Shown here: one piece after another, positions 30,655 to 41,352 of the stretch
Position numbering within the stretch: position 1 is the first letter of the stretch
Layout of the letters: each line of letters starts with the position of its first letter
Notes under the pieces: generated by a model
The model's input: the letters and a program-made list of their open reading frames with translations, nothing else
What the model was told of the DNA's origin: nothing
The model's database searches: none
From: Taxillus chinensis
Taxonomy: Eukaryota > Streptophyta > Magnoliopsida > Santalales > Loranthaceae
Length of the DNA stretch: 64,000 nucleotides
Assembly: GCA_023512835.1 (NCBI GenBank)
Contig: CM042092.1
Coordinates: 55,703,097 to 55,767,096, forward strand
Direction: 5' to 3'
Program-made: the position numbers and the translations under genes

Positions 30655-31840
30655 CATGGGAAGCCCCTAAAGCTCCATGTATTGCATCTCTTGAAGCATG
30701 GAGAAAAGAAACACAAGAGCTCGGGGAGGCAAATGCTAGAACCCAACGTGAAGTTAAAGCATTAAGGAAGAACAACAAGGAAGTCAAGGGCCTCCTAAGC
30801 AAAATTTGGAAGGCCTTGAGCAAGAAGAAAGCATCCAAACACTCCCCGTAGTGGAGATATCTGAAGAAGACTTACCTTCAGTTCATGAAGACTCTTCTCA
30901 TGCCCGGAAGACCCACCACAACCAGAAACTTCAGTAGGGCAAGCTTATTATCCGAGGAGGCAGAGCCGAAGCAGGGCATTCACCTTTTCAGCCCTTTATG
31001 GATCCTACCTATTCTCAGGCTATTGTGCCTATGGTGTTTCCTGTCTCATGGGGGCCATACATCCTCGCTGCACCTCAAGACCCGCTTGGAGAGCCTATAC
31101 ATTTGACCATAGATCCACCTTATCATCCTTGAGAGTCAAGCGGCATTTGAGGACTTCATTAACTCTCAGGTGTTAAGGGCTCGCTTTGCAAGGGATATGG
31201 ACCTCTTCACCTCGTTTGTCCTTCAAAGGATCTTAGGCGATGAATATCTATACTCAGATGAGGTGGACTTATTTTGCAGGACTATGCGTTTTGTTGTGGA
31301 GGCTGAGCCTCATAATAATTACCCACTGTCCCAAGATACCTCATTATCTTGTGCGAGCTTTATGAGCAACCTTTGCTGAAAGTGTATGGCGCCGGCGTAT
31401 AAATGGTCGAATGAAGGGCACCGTCCTTGGCATGGTATGCACGAGGTGCGATCCCTGTGCACATTGATCGTCACTATGTCTTGGTGCGTGTGGATTTGAG
31501 TGCAGGGCATGCGGTGCTTTATGATCCAAGCCAAGGCGAAGGGTTCACCAGAAGAAAGAGACGGCTTGTTCATGGGCTCATAAAAAGAATCAAGGATGCG
31601 ATGAAAAAAGAAGGATTGTTGCAGGACAAGCTCCCTCTTATTCACCTCAATGAAATGGAAATCCCTCAGCAGCCTGACCAATTCAGCTGTGGGATTTTTG
31701 TTTGCTACTATATGATAGCTATTCTGCAAATGAGGGAAAGCTGGGAAATACGCGGAGAAACCTCAGTTGATTTTGTTACTCGTGCACGTCGAATGGTGGC
31801 CAATGTTATCTACTATTACAGCTTGCCAACTGAGAGGTAA
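30655..31840 (+). pseudogene. ORF3 C-terminal half, inverted left-arm copy (coiled coil plus Ulp1-like domain)
   Basis: Begins in mid-gene, right after the truncated LTR. A heptad-rich segment comes first (EAWRKETQELGEANARTQ and then KALRKNNKEVKGLLSKIWKA, 30690-30820), a predicted coiled coil. An acidic stretch (EISEEDLPSVHEDSSHA, about 30857-30905) follows. FEDFINSQVLRARFARDMDL and FTSFVLQRILGDEYLYSDEV (31150-31270) match the right arm. The Ulp1-like C-terminus is at 31427-31840. Several stops lie between these pieces. Confidence 0.7.
31427..31840 (+). CDS. Ulp1/C48-like cysteine protease domain (left-arm copy, 137 codons open)
   Basis: Uninterrupted frame ending at TAA 31838-31840. Candidate catalytic residues in Ulp1 order: His16 in RHYVLVRVDL, Asp33 in LYDPSQ, Gln82 and Cys88 in QQPDQFSCGIFVC. 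The QQP-x3-(D/S)-CG-(I/V)-(F/Y)-VC spacing is that of yeast Ulp1 family members. Such enzymes process or remove SUMO-type modifiers in the nucleus. The family match is established pattern knowledge; activity and substrate are inference. True translation would start far upstream in full ORF3, so the Met at 31427 is only the first Met of the open stretch. It could also be an unrelated papain-like fold, but all four positions fit. Confidence 0.66.
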   Translation: MAWYARGAIPVHIDRHYVLVRVDLSAGHAVLYDPSQGEGFTRRKRRLVHGLIKRIKDAMKKEGLLQDKLPLIHLNEMEIPQQPDQFSCGIFVCYYMIAILQMRESWEIRGETSVDFVTRARRMVANVIYYYSLPTER

Positions 31841-32702
31841 GTATTTTCCTACTCCCTATTTCATGCCATGAGGACATAGCATATTTTAAGTGTGGTGTAT
31901 TGGGGAGTGACTTTAGCCACTTGCTTGTCTTTTATGTTATGTGATTGCATGTTAAAAAAAAACAAAAAAAAATTGCATGATTATTTGAGTTGCCTGCTTG
32001 AGTGATTTGCATGTGGAGACATGGATATTAAGTATGCAATTTTGGCTTACAAATTTTACTTTTTGTGCCACATTAGTATCATGTTGTGATAAGGGTGTTA
32101 AAGTAGTTACAATGTGCTCTGATTTGGTTTAATCATGTCTTTATCTTTTGAATCATATCACCATGTTTTTGGAGCTGAAGTTTGAATATTAGCTAAGCAT
32201 AACATGCTAAGATAGACTTTAGTGACCCTTAAAGTTGAGTGACAAAAATAAAAAAGAAAACATGAGAAAAGCTTCTTTTTAGCCATTGAGTGACATTTAT
32301 GGTTTATGGTTAATAGTTTGATTTGATACTCCTCTATGCACTTAACATTAGTTATTTAATGGTAGGAGTCAAGTAAGCATGTGATTACTTATTAGTGCTC
32401 AGTGTTTGTTGTGTAGATAGGGAGCAAGGCCTTTAAGCCACTTTGACTTCCTATGTATCCTAATTTTTGTTTGTTGTGTTGTAAATATAAAAGGTGAGAT
32501 ATAGAATGTGAAAAAAGCCATCACTTAATTGGAAAATGGGATGGGAGACATCAATGAATTTTTGTCTCTCCTTATGTAGCAAAATGGCAAGGAGGATCCA
32601 TTAGAAAAATCGGTCTTATTTATATGTTATGTGAGTAAAACAAAAAAAAGAATAATCTATCAAGGGAGAGCATAAAATGCAACCTTCTAAGGTTATTGAA
32701 AA
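31841..32702 (+). other. Left-arm Athila 3' untranslated sequence
   Basis: AT-rich, no gene. It parallels AthA 48173-49052 (words such as GGGAGTGACTT, AAAGTTGAGTGA, CTTATTAGTGCTCAGTG). It ends in an A-run at the strand-switch point of the inverted duplication. Confidence 0.75.
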
Positions 32703-33210
32703 AAAAAGAAATTGCATACTTAATATCATAAATGTCAAACTATTACCCATAAACCATAAATGTCACTAAATGGCTAAAAAAGAAGCTTTTCTCATGTTTT
32801 CTTTTTATTTTTGTCACTCAACTTTAAGGGTCACTAAAGTTTATCTTAGCATGTTATGCTTAGCTAATATTCAGACTTGACTCCAAAAACATGGTGATAT
32901 CATTTAAAAGATAAAGACATGATTAAACCAAATCAGAGCACATTTTAACTACTTTAACACCCTTATCACAACATGATACTAATGTGGCACAAAAAAGTAA
33001 AATTTGTAGGCCAAAATTGCATACTTAATATCCATGTCTCCACATGCAAATCACTCAAGCAGGCAACTCAAACAATCATGCAATTTTTTATTTATTTGTT
33101 TTTTAACATGCAATCACATAACATAAAAGACAAGCAAGTGGCTAAAGTCACTCCCCAATACACCACACTTAAAATATGCTATGTCCTCATGGCATGAAAT
33201 AGGAAAATAC
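32703..33210 (-). other. Right-arm Athila 3' untranslated sequence (AthD)
   Basis: Same sequence as the left arm in the opposite orientation, but cut off earlier. The last roughly 650 bp of a normal Athila 3' region, and the hairpin before the LTR, are missing here. Confidence 0.75.
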
Positions 33211-35478
33211 TTACCTCTCGGTTGGCAAGCTGTAATAGTAGATAACATTGGCCACCATTCGATGTGCATGAGTAACAAAATCAGCCGAGGTTTCTCCGCG
33301 TATTTCCCACCTTTCCCTCATTTGCAGAATAGCCATCATATAGTAGCAAACAAAAAATCCCACATTGAATTGGTCGCGCCGAGGGATTTCCATTTCGTTG
33401 AGGTGAATAAGAGGGAGCTTGTCCGTAACAATCCTTCTTTTTTTCATCGCATCCTTGATTCTTTTTATGAGCCCATGAACAAGCCGTCTCTTTCTTCTGG
33501 TGAACACTTCGCCTTGGCTTGGATGATAAAGCACCGCATGCCCGCACTCAAATCCACACGCACCAAGACATAGTGACGATCAATGTGCACAGGATCGGTA
33601 CCTCGTGCATACCATGCCAAGGACGGTGCCCTTCATTCTCGACCATTTATACGCGCCGGCGCCATACACTTTCAGTCAAAGGTTGCTCATAAAGCTCGCA
33701 CAGATAATAGAGGTATCATTGGGACAAGGGGTAATTATGAGGCTCGGCCTCCACAACAAAACGCATAGTCCCGCAAAATAAGTCCACCTCATTTGAGTAT
33801 GGATATTCATCGCCTAAGATCCTTTGAAGGACAAACGAGGTGAAGAGGTGTATATCCCTTGCAAAGCGAGCCCTTAACACCTGAGAGTTAATGAAGTCCT
33901 CAAATCTTCGCTTGACTCTCAGCAGATGATAAGGCTGGATCTATGGTCAAATGTATAGGCTCTCCAAGAGGTCTTGAGGTGCAGGAGGAATGTATGGCCC
34001 CCATGAGACAGGAAACACCATAGGCACAATAGCCTCGAGAATAGGTAGGATCCATAAAGGGCTGAAAAGGTGAATGCCCTACTTCTGCTCTGCCTCCTTT
34101 GGATAATAAGCTTGCCCTGCTGAAGTTTCTGGTAGTGGTGGGTCTTCCTGGGCATGAGAAGAGTCTTCATGAACCGAAGGTAAGTCTTCTTCAGATATCT
34201 CCACTACGGGGAGTGTTTGGATGCTTCCTTCTTGCTCAAGGCCTTCCAAATTTTGCCTAGGAGGCCCTTGACTTCCTTGTTGTTCTTCCTTAATGCTTCA
34301 ACTTCACGTTGGGTTCTAGCATTTGCCTCCTGAGCTCTTGTGTTTCTTTTCTCCATGCTTCAATAGATGCGTAACAGGAGCTTCAGGGGCTTCCCATGCC
34401 TCGGCTGACGGTCGAGAAGTAGCTTGTTGGTCTTGAGAGACAAGTACCATTAATTCTTCAACCGAGCACTCGGATATGTCCATTTGTAAATGCCCAATTT
34501 ATAACTTCTACCTCACTTACCACCTGGCCACCGATACCTTGAAAGAAGTTAAACACATCTTCCTTGTGCACATTATACCGCATATACATGGCAGTAAGCC
34601 TGGATAGGGTTTGTTTCCTTTCATCCAATGGAGTGGAGGTGTCTTGTGCAAAGTCAGGGGATCTCTCTACATGCACGCCGTGCCTAGATGCGTTGTGATA
34701 GAGGAGGAACATTGGTTGCCCAATGACCTCTTGTACTGACCCCCCAAACCGCCTTTAGTATGCAGTACTCTCAAAACCCATTGAGAGGGGAATGAGGGTC
34801 TTTGTCTAAATGGGCAAAATGCCGAGCATGCCGGCTCGAAAAATAACACATAACATTCGCCATATACCCTCTTTGTCAAGTTTTTCTTCCACCAATTGAA
34901 AATGGCAGCAGCCAGTCCACGTTTAACATATGGTCAATGCTATACATGAATGCAAGATGGGTCATAAGCACACCATCCTTTCCACTAGTTTGTAATAGCA
35001 AGCACTTTCTTACCAGATGAGCTAAACATCTAAATTTTCCCACAAAGCCATTTTTAGTAACCGCCTCCTCCTCTTAGAACATTTGGAATAATTTAAGGTA
35101 GTACCATACTCCCCTAAGGTCAGGTGAGGAAGGTGGTCAAGTAGGTACAGGAAGGTTAAAGGTCTTCCTAATTGTCTCAGGTGTGATACGAATATACACC
35201 CCCGCACCTGCCCTAGAATTGCATCCTCCTCCTCATTTAAGTAAATGGAATGATAAAACTCATGCAAAGCAGGATAATAAACGGCACATCTGGCTGAAAC
35301 TAACCTCACTAACCCAAGATTTGGAAGCTTTAAAGCCACCTCACTTGACCATCCCAGGTCTGATTCCTCCAAGGCGGTTAGATCCAAAGCATGCCCCAGG
35401 AACATCTCCCCATCCTCACTATCGGGAAGAACTGGATGAATGAACTTCTTCCTTGCCTGATCTCCTTGTGCGCACCAT
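33211..35478 (-). pseudogene. AthD ORF3: third gene after pol (EFY...VRG domain, coiled coil, Ulp1-like C-terminus)
   Basis: Start ATG 35478-35476 (MVRTRRSGKEEVHSS), about 130 bp after a TATA box and identical in its first codons to AthA 47786. From 35405 an open frame contains HEFYHSIYLNEEED (EFY at 35261-35253) and GQVRGCIFVSHL (VRG at 35207-35199), like the env-position ORF of Siv. Then come FFEPACSAFCPF (about 34830), TLSRLTAMYMRYNVHKEDVF (about 34600-34540), a coiled coil (about 34360-34230) and a Ulp1-like C-terminus ending at 33211. In this copy the Ulp1 Asp is His (YHPSQ) and a 1-bp loss removes the Cys (DQFNVG), so the protease would be dead. About 750 codons long if intact; broken by many stops. 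Confidence 0.7.
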
Positions 35479-36307
35479 CTTGCTTCAGGAACTTAGAGAA
35501 AAGAAAGATGGAATTTGGCTAGAGCAGCAAGAACCAGAGCTTCACAAATTGCAGATCTAGAAATGAGTTTTTGGTGTGAATGACCTAGCTCCCGGCCTCT
35601 TTATTTATAGCGTGCAGAAGAAGAAGTGTCCCAATTTGGATCATACACGTGTCCTCCAATTTTCAGCGTGTTTGGACCATTTTAGCCCTTGCACGTCATA
35701 TGGGTGAATTGGCGTGCAGGTCAGAATCGTCCCAAATTTTGGTGGTGGGTCCCTCATGAGCTGTAAAGCAATAGTCTCTTCTCGCACGTGATATTGTTGA
35801 AGCTTCTAGGAGGTCCAAAATTGGTATTTTTCCTTTTTATCCCTTCGGATAACGACTAGCAATTGGCGTACAAGAAGTAAAGTGCTTCATATGATGTTTA
35901 TCTACTGGCCCAGGAAGTTGCAGAGGCAAAAGAGGTGCACGCCAATTGGTCATTTGGCGTGCAATATGGGTGCAGGCCCAAATTATCCCAAAATTTTCCT
36001 CTAAGTGTCTTTTCTTTGTATGGATCAACCTCTATGCTTGCACGCCAATTCATTGGGCTTAAGTTTAAGTACTTGTGGGCTTCACTTGTTCCTTGCTCCA
36101 AGACTTGTTCCTTAAAATAAATTCGAAGTCCAAGGCCCAATAATTTTGGCTCATCCAAGAAATGGTTAGTCAAGAAAGAAACAAAATCTACCACACCAGG
36201 GTTAGCTTGCAAACAAAATTGTTGAATAAAAATAAAGAAAATAAAACATTGGGTTGCCTCCCAACCAACGCTTTATTTAAAGTCCGTAGCTAGACTTTCA
36301 ATTAAGA
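35479..36307 (-). promoter_or_regulatory. AthD ORF3 upstream region with TATA box
   Basis: Minus strand CTATAAATAA at 35610-35601, 125-130 bp before the ORF3 ATG. Upstream are repeated GTGAATTGGCGTGCAG-like and CACGTG-like words (about 35690-36060). No ORF. The same layout is seen upstream of AthA ORF3 (46937-47785), and the TATA is kept in AthC (about 55781-55788). It looks like an internal promoter. Confidence 0.62.
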
Positions 36308-37650
36308 TCATGAGGTGGTGAAAGAGAGGGAATCAATAATCTCCCTCGAGTTGGATCAAAGTATGGTTTCGATCCGTTTGCCATTCACCCAAAATTTCTT
36401 GCCATCTTGACTTGGAGCTCAAAGCTCCCATATGGCTTCTTATCAACTATCACAAAAGGTCCCATCCACTTTGACCTTAATTTTCTAGGAAATAGCCTTA
36501 ACCTTGTGTTAAGTAAGAGAACTTTCTGCCCCAAGGTTAAAGGTTTATTGGTTAATTGCCTATCATGCCATTTCTTGGTTCTTTCTTTATAAATTTTAAG
36601 ACCTGTCATAGGCATCCATCCCGAACTCATCTAATTCAATTAATTGAGTCATCCTAAGCTCTTTGGCCTCTTGTGGATCAAAATTTAACTTCCTCAAGGC
36701 CCAGTGAGCCTTGTGCTCTAATTCCAAGGTAAGTGACAAGCCTTACCATAAAGAATACGGTAAGGTGACATCCCAATGGGAGTTTTATAGGCTGTCCTAT
36801 ATGCCCATAAGGCTTCATCAGGCCTTTGAGACCAGCCTTTCCTATTTGCTCCAATAGTTTTCTCTAAAATAGCTTTAATCTCTCTGTTGGACACCTCTGC
36901 ATGTCCATTAGCTTGTGGGTGGTAAGCTAAAGACTTCCTATGAGTTACCCCATATTTGTTCAACAACTTGCCAAACATTTTATTGCGAAGTGACTACCCT
37001 CATCACTAATTATAGGCCTTGGTGTCCCAAATCGGCTAAAGATGTTTCTAGGAAGGAAGTGAGTCACTACTCTAGCATCATTCACTCTGGTTGGTATAGC
37101 TTCACCCACTTTGACACATAATCCACAGCCAATAGGATATATGAATACCCATCGGAATTGGGAGAATTCAACCTGGAAGAATTCCAGTTAATGGCATCTC
37201 ATTCTTCCTAGACAGACCACCTACCCTTTGACATCTATCATAGGTTTTGATGTAGACATAGGTGTCTTCACCATGTGAGGCCAATAAGCCACACTGCATG
37301 ATCTTAGCCACGTTCTCCGCACCCCAAAGTGGCCCCCATAATGTGATGAATGACAATGGTATATTATGTCATCTATCTCCTCCTCAAGGATACACCTTCT
37401 AATTATTTGGTTTGGACACCTCCTATTGAGAATAGGGTCTTCCCAAATGTATTTCTTAGCATCCACTACCAACCTCTTTCGTTGATGGTAGTCTAATTGC
37501 TTGGGTATAAACCCGGTGGCTAAATAGTTTGCTATATCAGCAAACCAAGGAAGCTGGTGCACCTCAAACAACTTCTCATCGGGAAAGTCATTTACAATGG
37601 GTAGAGACTTAGGTGCATTCTCCACATGGGAGAGGTGATCAGCCACAGAA
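36308..37650 (-). pseudogene. AthD integrase
   Basis: From the right: [20 protein letters not shown] (37646 on), then the zinc region HCHSSHYGGHFGVRRT (about 37360-37310) and CQRV (about 37235). A short deletion near 37165 removes the block with the first catalytic Asp (present in AthA and AthC). The second Asp (SDEGSHF, about 37000) and the Glu ([11 protein letters not shown], about 36905) remain. The C-terminus KWMGPFVIVDKKPYGSFELQ (about 36480) ends at a stop about 36308. No chromodomain is present, as expected for Athila. Confidence 0.85.
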
Positions 37651-38220
37651 TTTAGGGCTCCCTTTGTGTCTCTAATTTCAAGATCAAATTCCTGTAAAAA
37701 GGAGTACCCACCTAATCAAGCGTGGCTTAGCTTCCTTTTTAGCAAATAAATATTTCAAAGCTGCATGATCGGTATAAACAATTACTTTAGACCCAAAAAG
37801 GTAGGGTCTAAACTTGTTGCAACCATAAACCACGGCCAACAACTCTTTTTCGGTGGTGGTGTAGTTCTGGTGAGCATCATCTAAGGTCTTACTAGCATAG
37901 TAAATGACCCTAAACACCTTATCACGTCTTTGCCCTAAGACTACCCCCACAAGATAATCACTTGCGTCACACATTAGCTCAAAAGGTCGAGCCCGGTCTG
38001 GTGTGACTATAATCAAGGTGCGTGACTAACTTACCCTTGATGATGTTGAAAGCTTCTAAGCAATCTTCATTGAACTCAAAGCTTGTGTCCTTCTCTAACA
38101 GCCTACTCATGGGTTTTGCAATTTTAGAGAAGTCCTTAATGAATCTCCTATAAAAGCCGGCATGGCCAAGGAAACTTCTCACCCCTTTTTTCATTTGTTG
38201 GAGGTGGCAAAGTCTCAATA
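37651..38220 (-). pseudogene. AthD RNase H
   Basis: [20 protein letters not shown] (first Asp near 37975), [20 protein letters not shown] (about 37890-37835) and [17 protein letters not shown] sequence (about 37780). FLGHAGFYRRFIKDFSKIAK precedes it at about 38165-38110. The domain frame is open from 38016 to 37684. Confidence 0.85.
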
Positions 38221-39250
38221 GTAGAGATTTTTGCCTTGTCCACCTCCAAACCTTGTGAATACACCTTGTGCCCTAGAACTATCCCCTCGGTTACCATAAA
38301 ATGGCATTTTTCCCAATTCAGGACTAGTTCCTTCTCCTCACATCTTTCTAAGACCACATCTAAAGTTTTCAAACACTTGTTGGTAGGAGGAACCAAACAC
38401 CGAAAAGTCATCCATGAAAACCTCCATGATCTCCTCCACCAGGCCCTGGAAAATGGCCATTATGCACCTTTGAAAGGTGGCGGGTGCATTAGATAGCCCA
38501 AATGGCATCCTCCTAAAAGCAAAGGTGCCAAAGGGGCATGTGAAAGTGGTCTTTTCTTGGTCTTCGGGTTTAACCATGATCTAATTATACCCGGAGTATC
38601 CATCTAAAAACGAAGAGTGACTATAGCCAACTAACTTTATCCAACATCTAGTCAATGAAAGGAAGGGGAAAGTGATCCTTCCTGGTGGCCTTGTTCAGCC
38701 TTCCTATAGTCAACACACACTCTCCATCCCGTCACGATCCGAGATGGGATCAATTCATTCTTTTCATTTTTAATCACCGTCATACCCCTTTCTTGGGCAC
38801 AACATGCAACGGACTCACTCACTCACTATCTAAAATAGCATAAATTATACCCGCATTTTTCCATTTTAGAATTTCTTTTCTTACTACTTCTTTCATGGCA
38901 GGGTTTAATCTTCTTTGTCTTTCAGCTGTGGGTTTAAAGTCATCATTCATTAAAATTTTGTGCATACAAATCCCTGGACTGATGCCCCTAATGTCTTCAA
39001 TGTTCCACCCTAGGGCCTTTTTGTGTTTCCTAAGGATTTCTAGCAGTTGAGTGCACTCTATATCATTTAAATTAGCAGCAACTATAACTGGAAATTTATT
39101 TGTAGAGTCTAGAAATTCATACCTTAGGTGTCCAGGTAGTTCCTTCAGTTCTGGAGCTGGAGGTATGTCCTCTTCCTTCTCCTCCTTTGCTTGCTCCAGA
39201 GAATTTGATGTTTGCTCATCCTCCTCAGTTGCCAAGTCCACTTCTTTATC
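38221..39250 (-). pseudogene. AthD reverse transcriptase
   Basis: KHKKALGWNIEDIRGISPGI (about 39030-38965) leads into RQRRLNPAMKEVVRKEILKW (about 38920-38860). FRRMPFGLSNAPATFQRC follows at 38514 and the catalytic FMDD, with its Asp pair at 38412-38407. FMDD in place of FIDD or YVDD is typical of Athila RT. A frame break lies at about 38820-38580. Confidence 0.88.
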
Positions 39251-39835
39251 TTATTGAGCTTCGTAAGTTGGAGCACTCCATCATTCTTTGTTGTAATTTC
39301 TTTTGCCAAAAAGTCTTCCACCAACTCCTCAAAATCTTCAACCCATAGGCAGTCCTCCTCCTCTTGACCTTGTAAAGCCTTCCCCATATGGAAAACTAAA
39401 GTCTTTTCATTAATTCTCGAGTAATTGCCCTTGAGCCACATCTATCGGTGCACACCCCTTCTGAGAAACGGTCTTCCAAGGAGGAGCCGAACTCCTCTAT
39501 CTTCTTCCATTTCCAAAACTACAAAGTCTGCTAGAAAAATGAAGGAGCCCACTTTAACTAGCACATCTTCAATGATTCCTTCCGGGTCTTCCAGTGGACC
39601 GGTCCGCAACCGCAATGAGATAGAAGTTGGCTTCATTCCTATGAGTCCAAGTTGCTTGTACAAAGCAAAAGAGATCAAATTTATGCTGGCCCCTAAATCA
39701 CATAAAGCTGCTTATCGCGGTGCATTGCCAATCACACAAGGGAGGTTAAAAGCGCCGGATCTTTATGCTTGATGGGCAAGCTCTTTTGAACAACACTACT
39801 CACCTCATTAGTGACCACCACGTCTTATGATCCCC
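39251..39835 (-). pseudogene. AthD protease, interrupted by AthA
   Basis: DLGAS motif with its Asp at 39699-39697, then INLISFALYKQLGL and VLVKVGSFIFLADFVVLEME, RPFL (39678-39442). DLGAS for DTGAS is usual in Athila-type proteases. The gene's upstream part is on the far side of AthA, from 51221 on. TSD TCCCC lies at 39831-39835. Confidence 0.82.
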
Positions 39836-41349
39836 CGATAACGTGCATTTTATGCCGTTATTCTAGTATTTATTTAGGATGTTTAAGAGCATGATTAGAG
39901 CCTTATCGCTTCAAATATCATATATATTTGCTCTAACCCCTAGGAAGATGCTAGTTGCAAATACATGCGTTTTTAATTTGTTTTTGGCAGATTTTGGACC
40001 TCACTTTTGACATAGTAGATGGCCTCAAACAATTTGCGTGCAAGAAGAAAAGTTGCTTGGAATGATGTCCTCTACCTACCACAGAAATTTCAGAGCATTT
40101 GGAGCTGATTTTGATCTGCACGTGAATTCACCCAATTCACGTGCAAGCCTCTTTTTGCCTCTCAGGCCTCTACATGATGCAAGGAAGCTTGGGGAGAAGT
40201 TTGAGCTGAATTGGAGGTGCACATGAATTCACCATATCACGTGCAAATTGGCGTGCAGAGATATTTTTGGACCGATCCAATCGTTTTTCCATGCTGATCA
40301 TTTGTTCCTGAAGGCCCAAGTCCAAATTGTGGATGGAAGATAGAGTTTTTAATGTTTGGAGTGTTACTTATCAAAACTACGCCGTTTTGATAAGTGGGCT
40401 AGGGTACACACCTCAAGGCCCATCCAAACTCTATAAATAAGAGCTCCACGCCCTTGCTAGCCATGCCTAACCCCCTACACGTTTTAGAGAGAGAGAGAGG
40501 CTCCACGACTTGGAGGTGCTCATTGACCTAGGAGAGCAGCCGTCGTAGCCGTCGCAGCAGCCGTCGCGGATTTTGGAGCCTGGATTTGAAGCTTTCTTGT
40601 GCGCGTGATCAAGAAGAAGATGTTGAGCTTTTTCGCTTTGGTTTTGCTTGTAATCATGCGTGAGTAGTTCTTTTAATCTAGGGGAGCAATGTAGCCCCCT
40701 TGTTGCTTTCTTTGTGTTTATGAATATTGGGTTTGGATGATTGAAGTTTTGCATGTTTTATGAATCTGTTCTTAATCCTATCTTTGGATGTACACCTTGA
40801 TATTCTTAGCCCTAGTCTGGGGCGGATTGAGATTCATAACTTATTTGTAATTGGTGTGATCATTATCCTTTTGCAAGTATGATTTATTGGCTTTGCATGT
40901 TTGTGTGTTTAGATGACCATTCGGCATACAACTCTTAAAAGGACCTCAATGACCATTTGTTGTGCTTGGCTTATGTTTAGCATGTTTTCAATCGACAACC
41001 CTAATACCATGAACCAGTAGAGATAACATAGGGAGGTGAAATTGTGACCCTAGATGCTTTTAATCCTTCAATCTTAATCCTAAAATCAGTTTACTTTCTT
41101 TGTTTATTCAGAAAACCACATAAAAATTAGATCTTTAGTTTAAAAAAGAAAACTTTTGCCAAGACATTTTATAGAACAAGAGTAATTGGGTGATTTGATT
41201 TGAGAACTAGAGAACTAGGCTAATGCCTGTGGGTTCGACCCTTTTTCTTGTCGTTATTCTTTTAGTGCAAACTTAGGGAATTTATTATTTTGAAGAGAGA
41301 TTTAACGACATTAGCTAGCTCTTTTAGAGGCTAAAAATCTTGTCCGTCA
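39836..41349 (+). repeat. AthA 5' LTR
   Basis: Begins CGATAACGTGC (T changed to C) and ends TTGTCCGTCA. U3 carries CACGTG motifs (about 40118, 40137, 40239), an 11-bp-arm palindrome (40367-40394) and TATAAATAA (40432-40440). A GA tract lies at about 40486-40499. Confidence 0.94.
40020..40440 (+). promoter_or_regulatory. AthA U3 promoter block shared with Tek2
   Basis: GAATGATGTCCTCTACCTAC at 40060-40079 and CACGTGCAAATTGGCGTGCA at 40238-40257 are identical 20-mers to Tek2 6711-6730 and 6890-6909, at nearly equal spacing. TCAAAACTACGCCGTTTTGA (40371-40390) differs from the Tek2 word by one base. TATA box at 40432. Confidence 0.78.
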
Positions 41350-41352
41350 AAT

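Larger units (their letters stand above)
30655..34398. repeat. Large inverted duplication (arms about 1.67 kb, spacer about 0.4 kb)
   Basis: 30655-32325 (plus) matches the reverse complement of about 32738-34398. Both arms carry the ORF3 C-terminal half and part of the 3' untranslated region. The spacer 32326-32737 continues the left-arm sequence to the A-run at about 32702 and then switches strand. The arms differ by scattered substitutions and small indels. Confidence 0.85.

Noticed and set aside
41236..41260. tRNA gene or Pol III B box in the Athila LTR end (GGGTTCGACCC)
   Set aside because: No cloverleaf or A box can be formed around it; it is only a T-arm-like word in R/U5.
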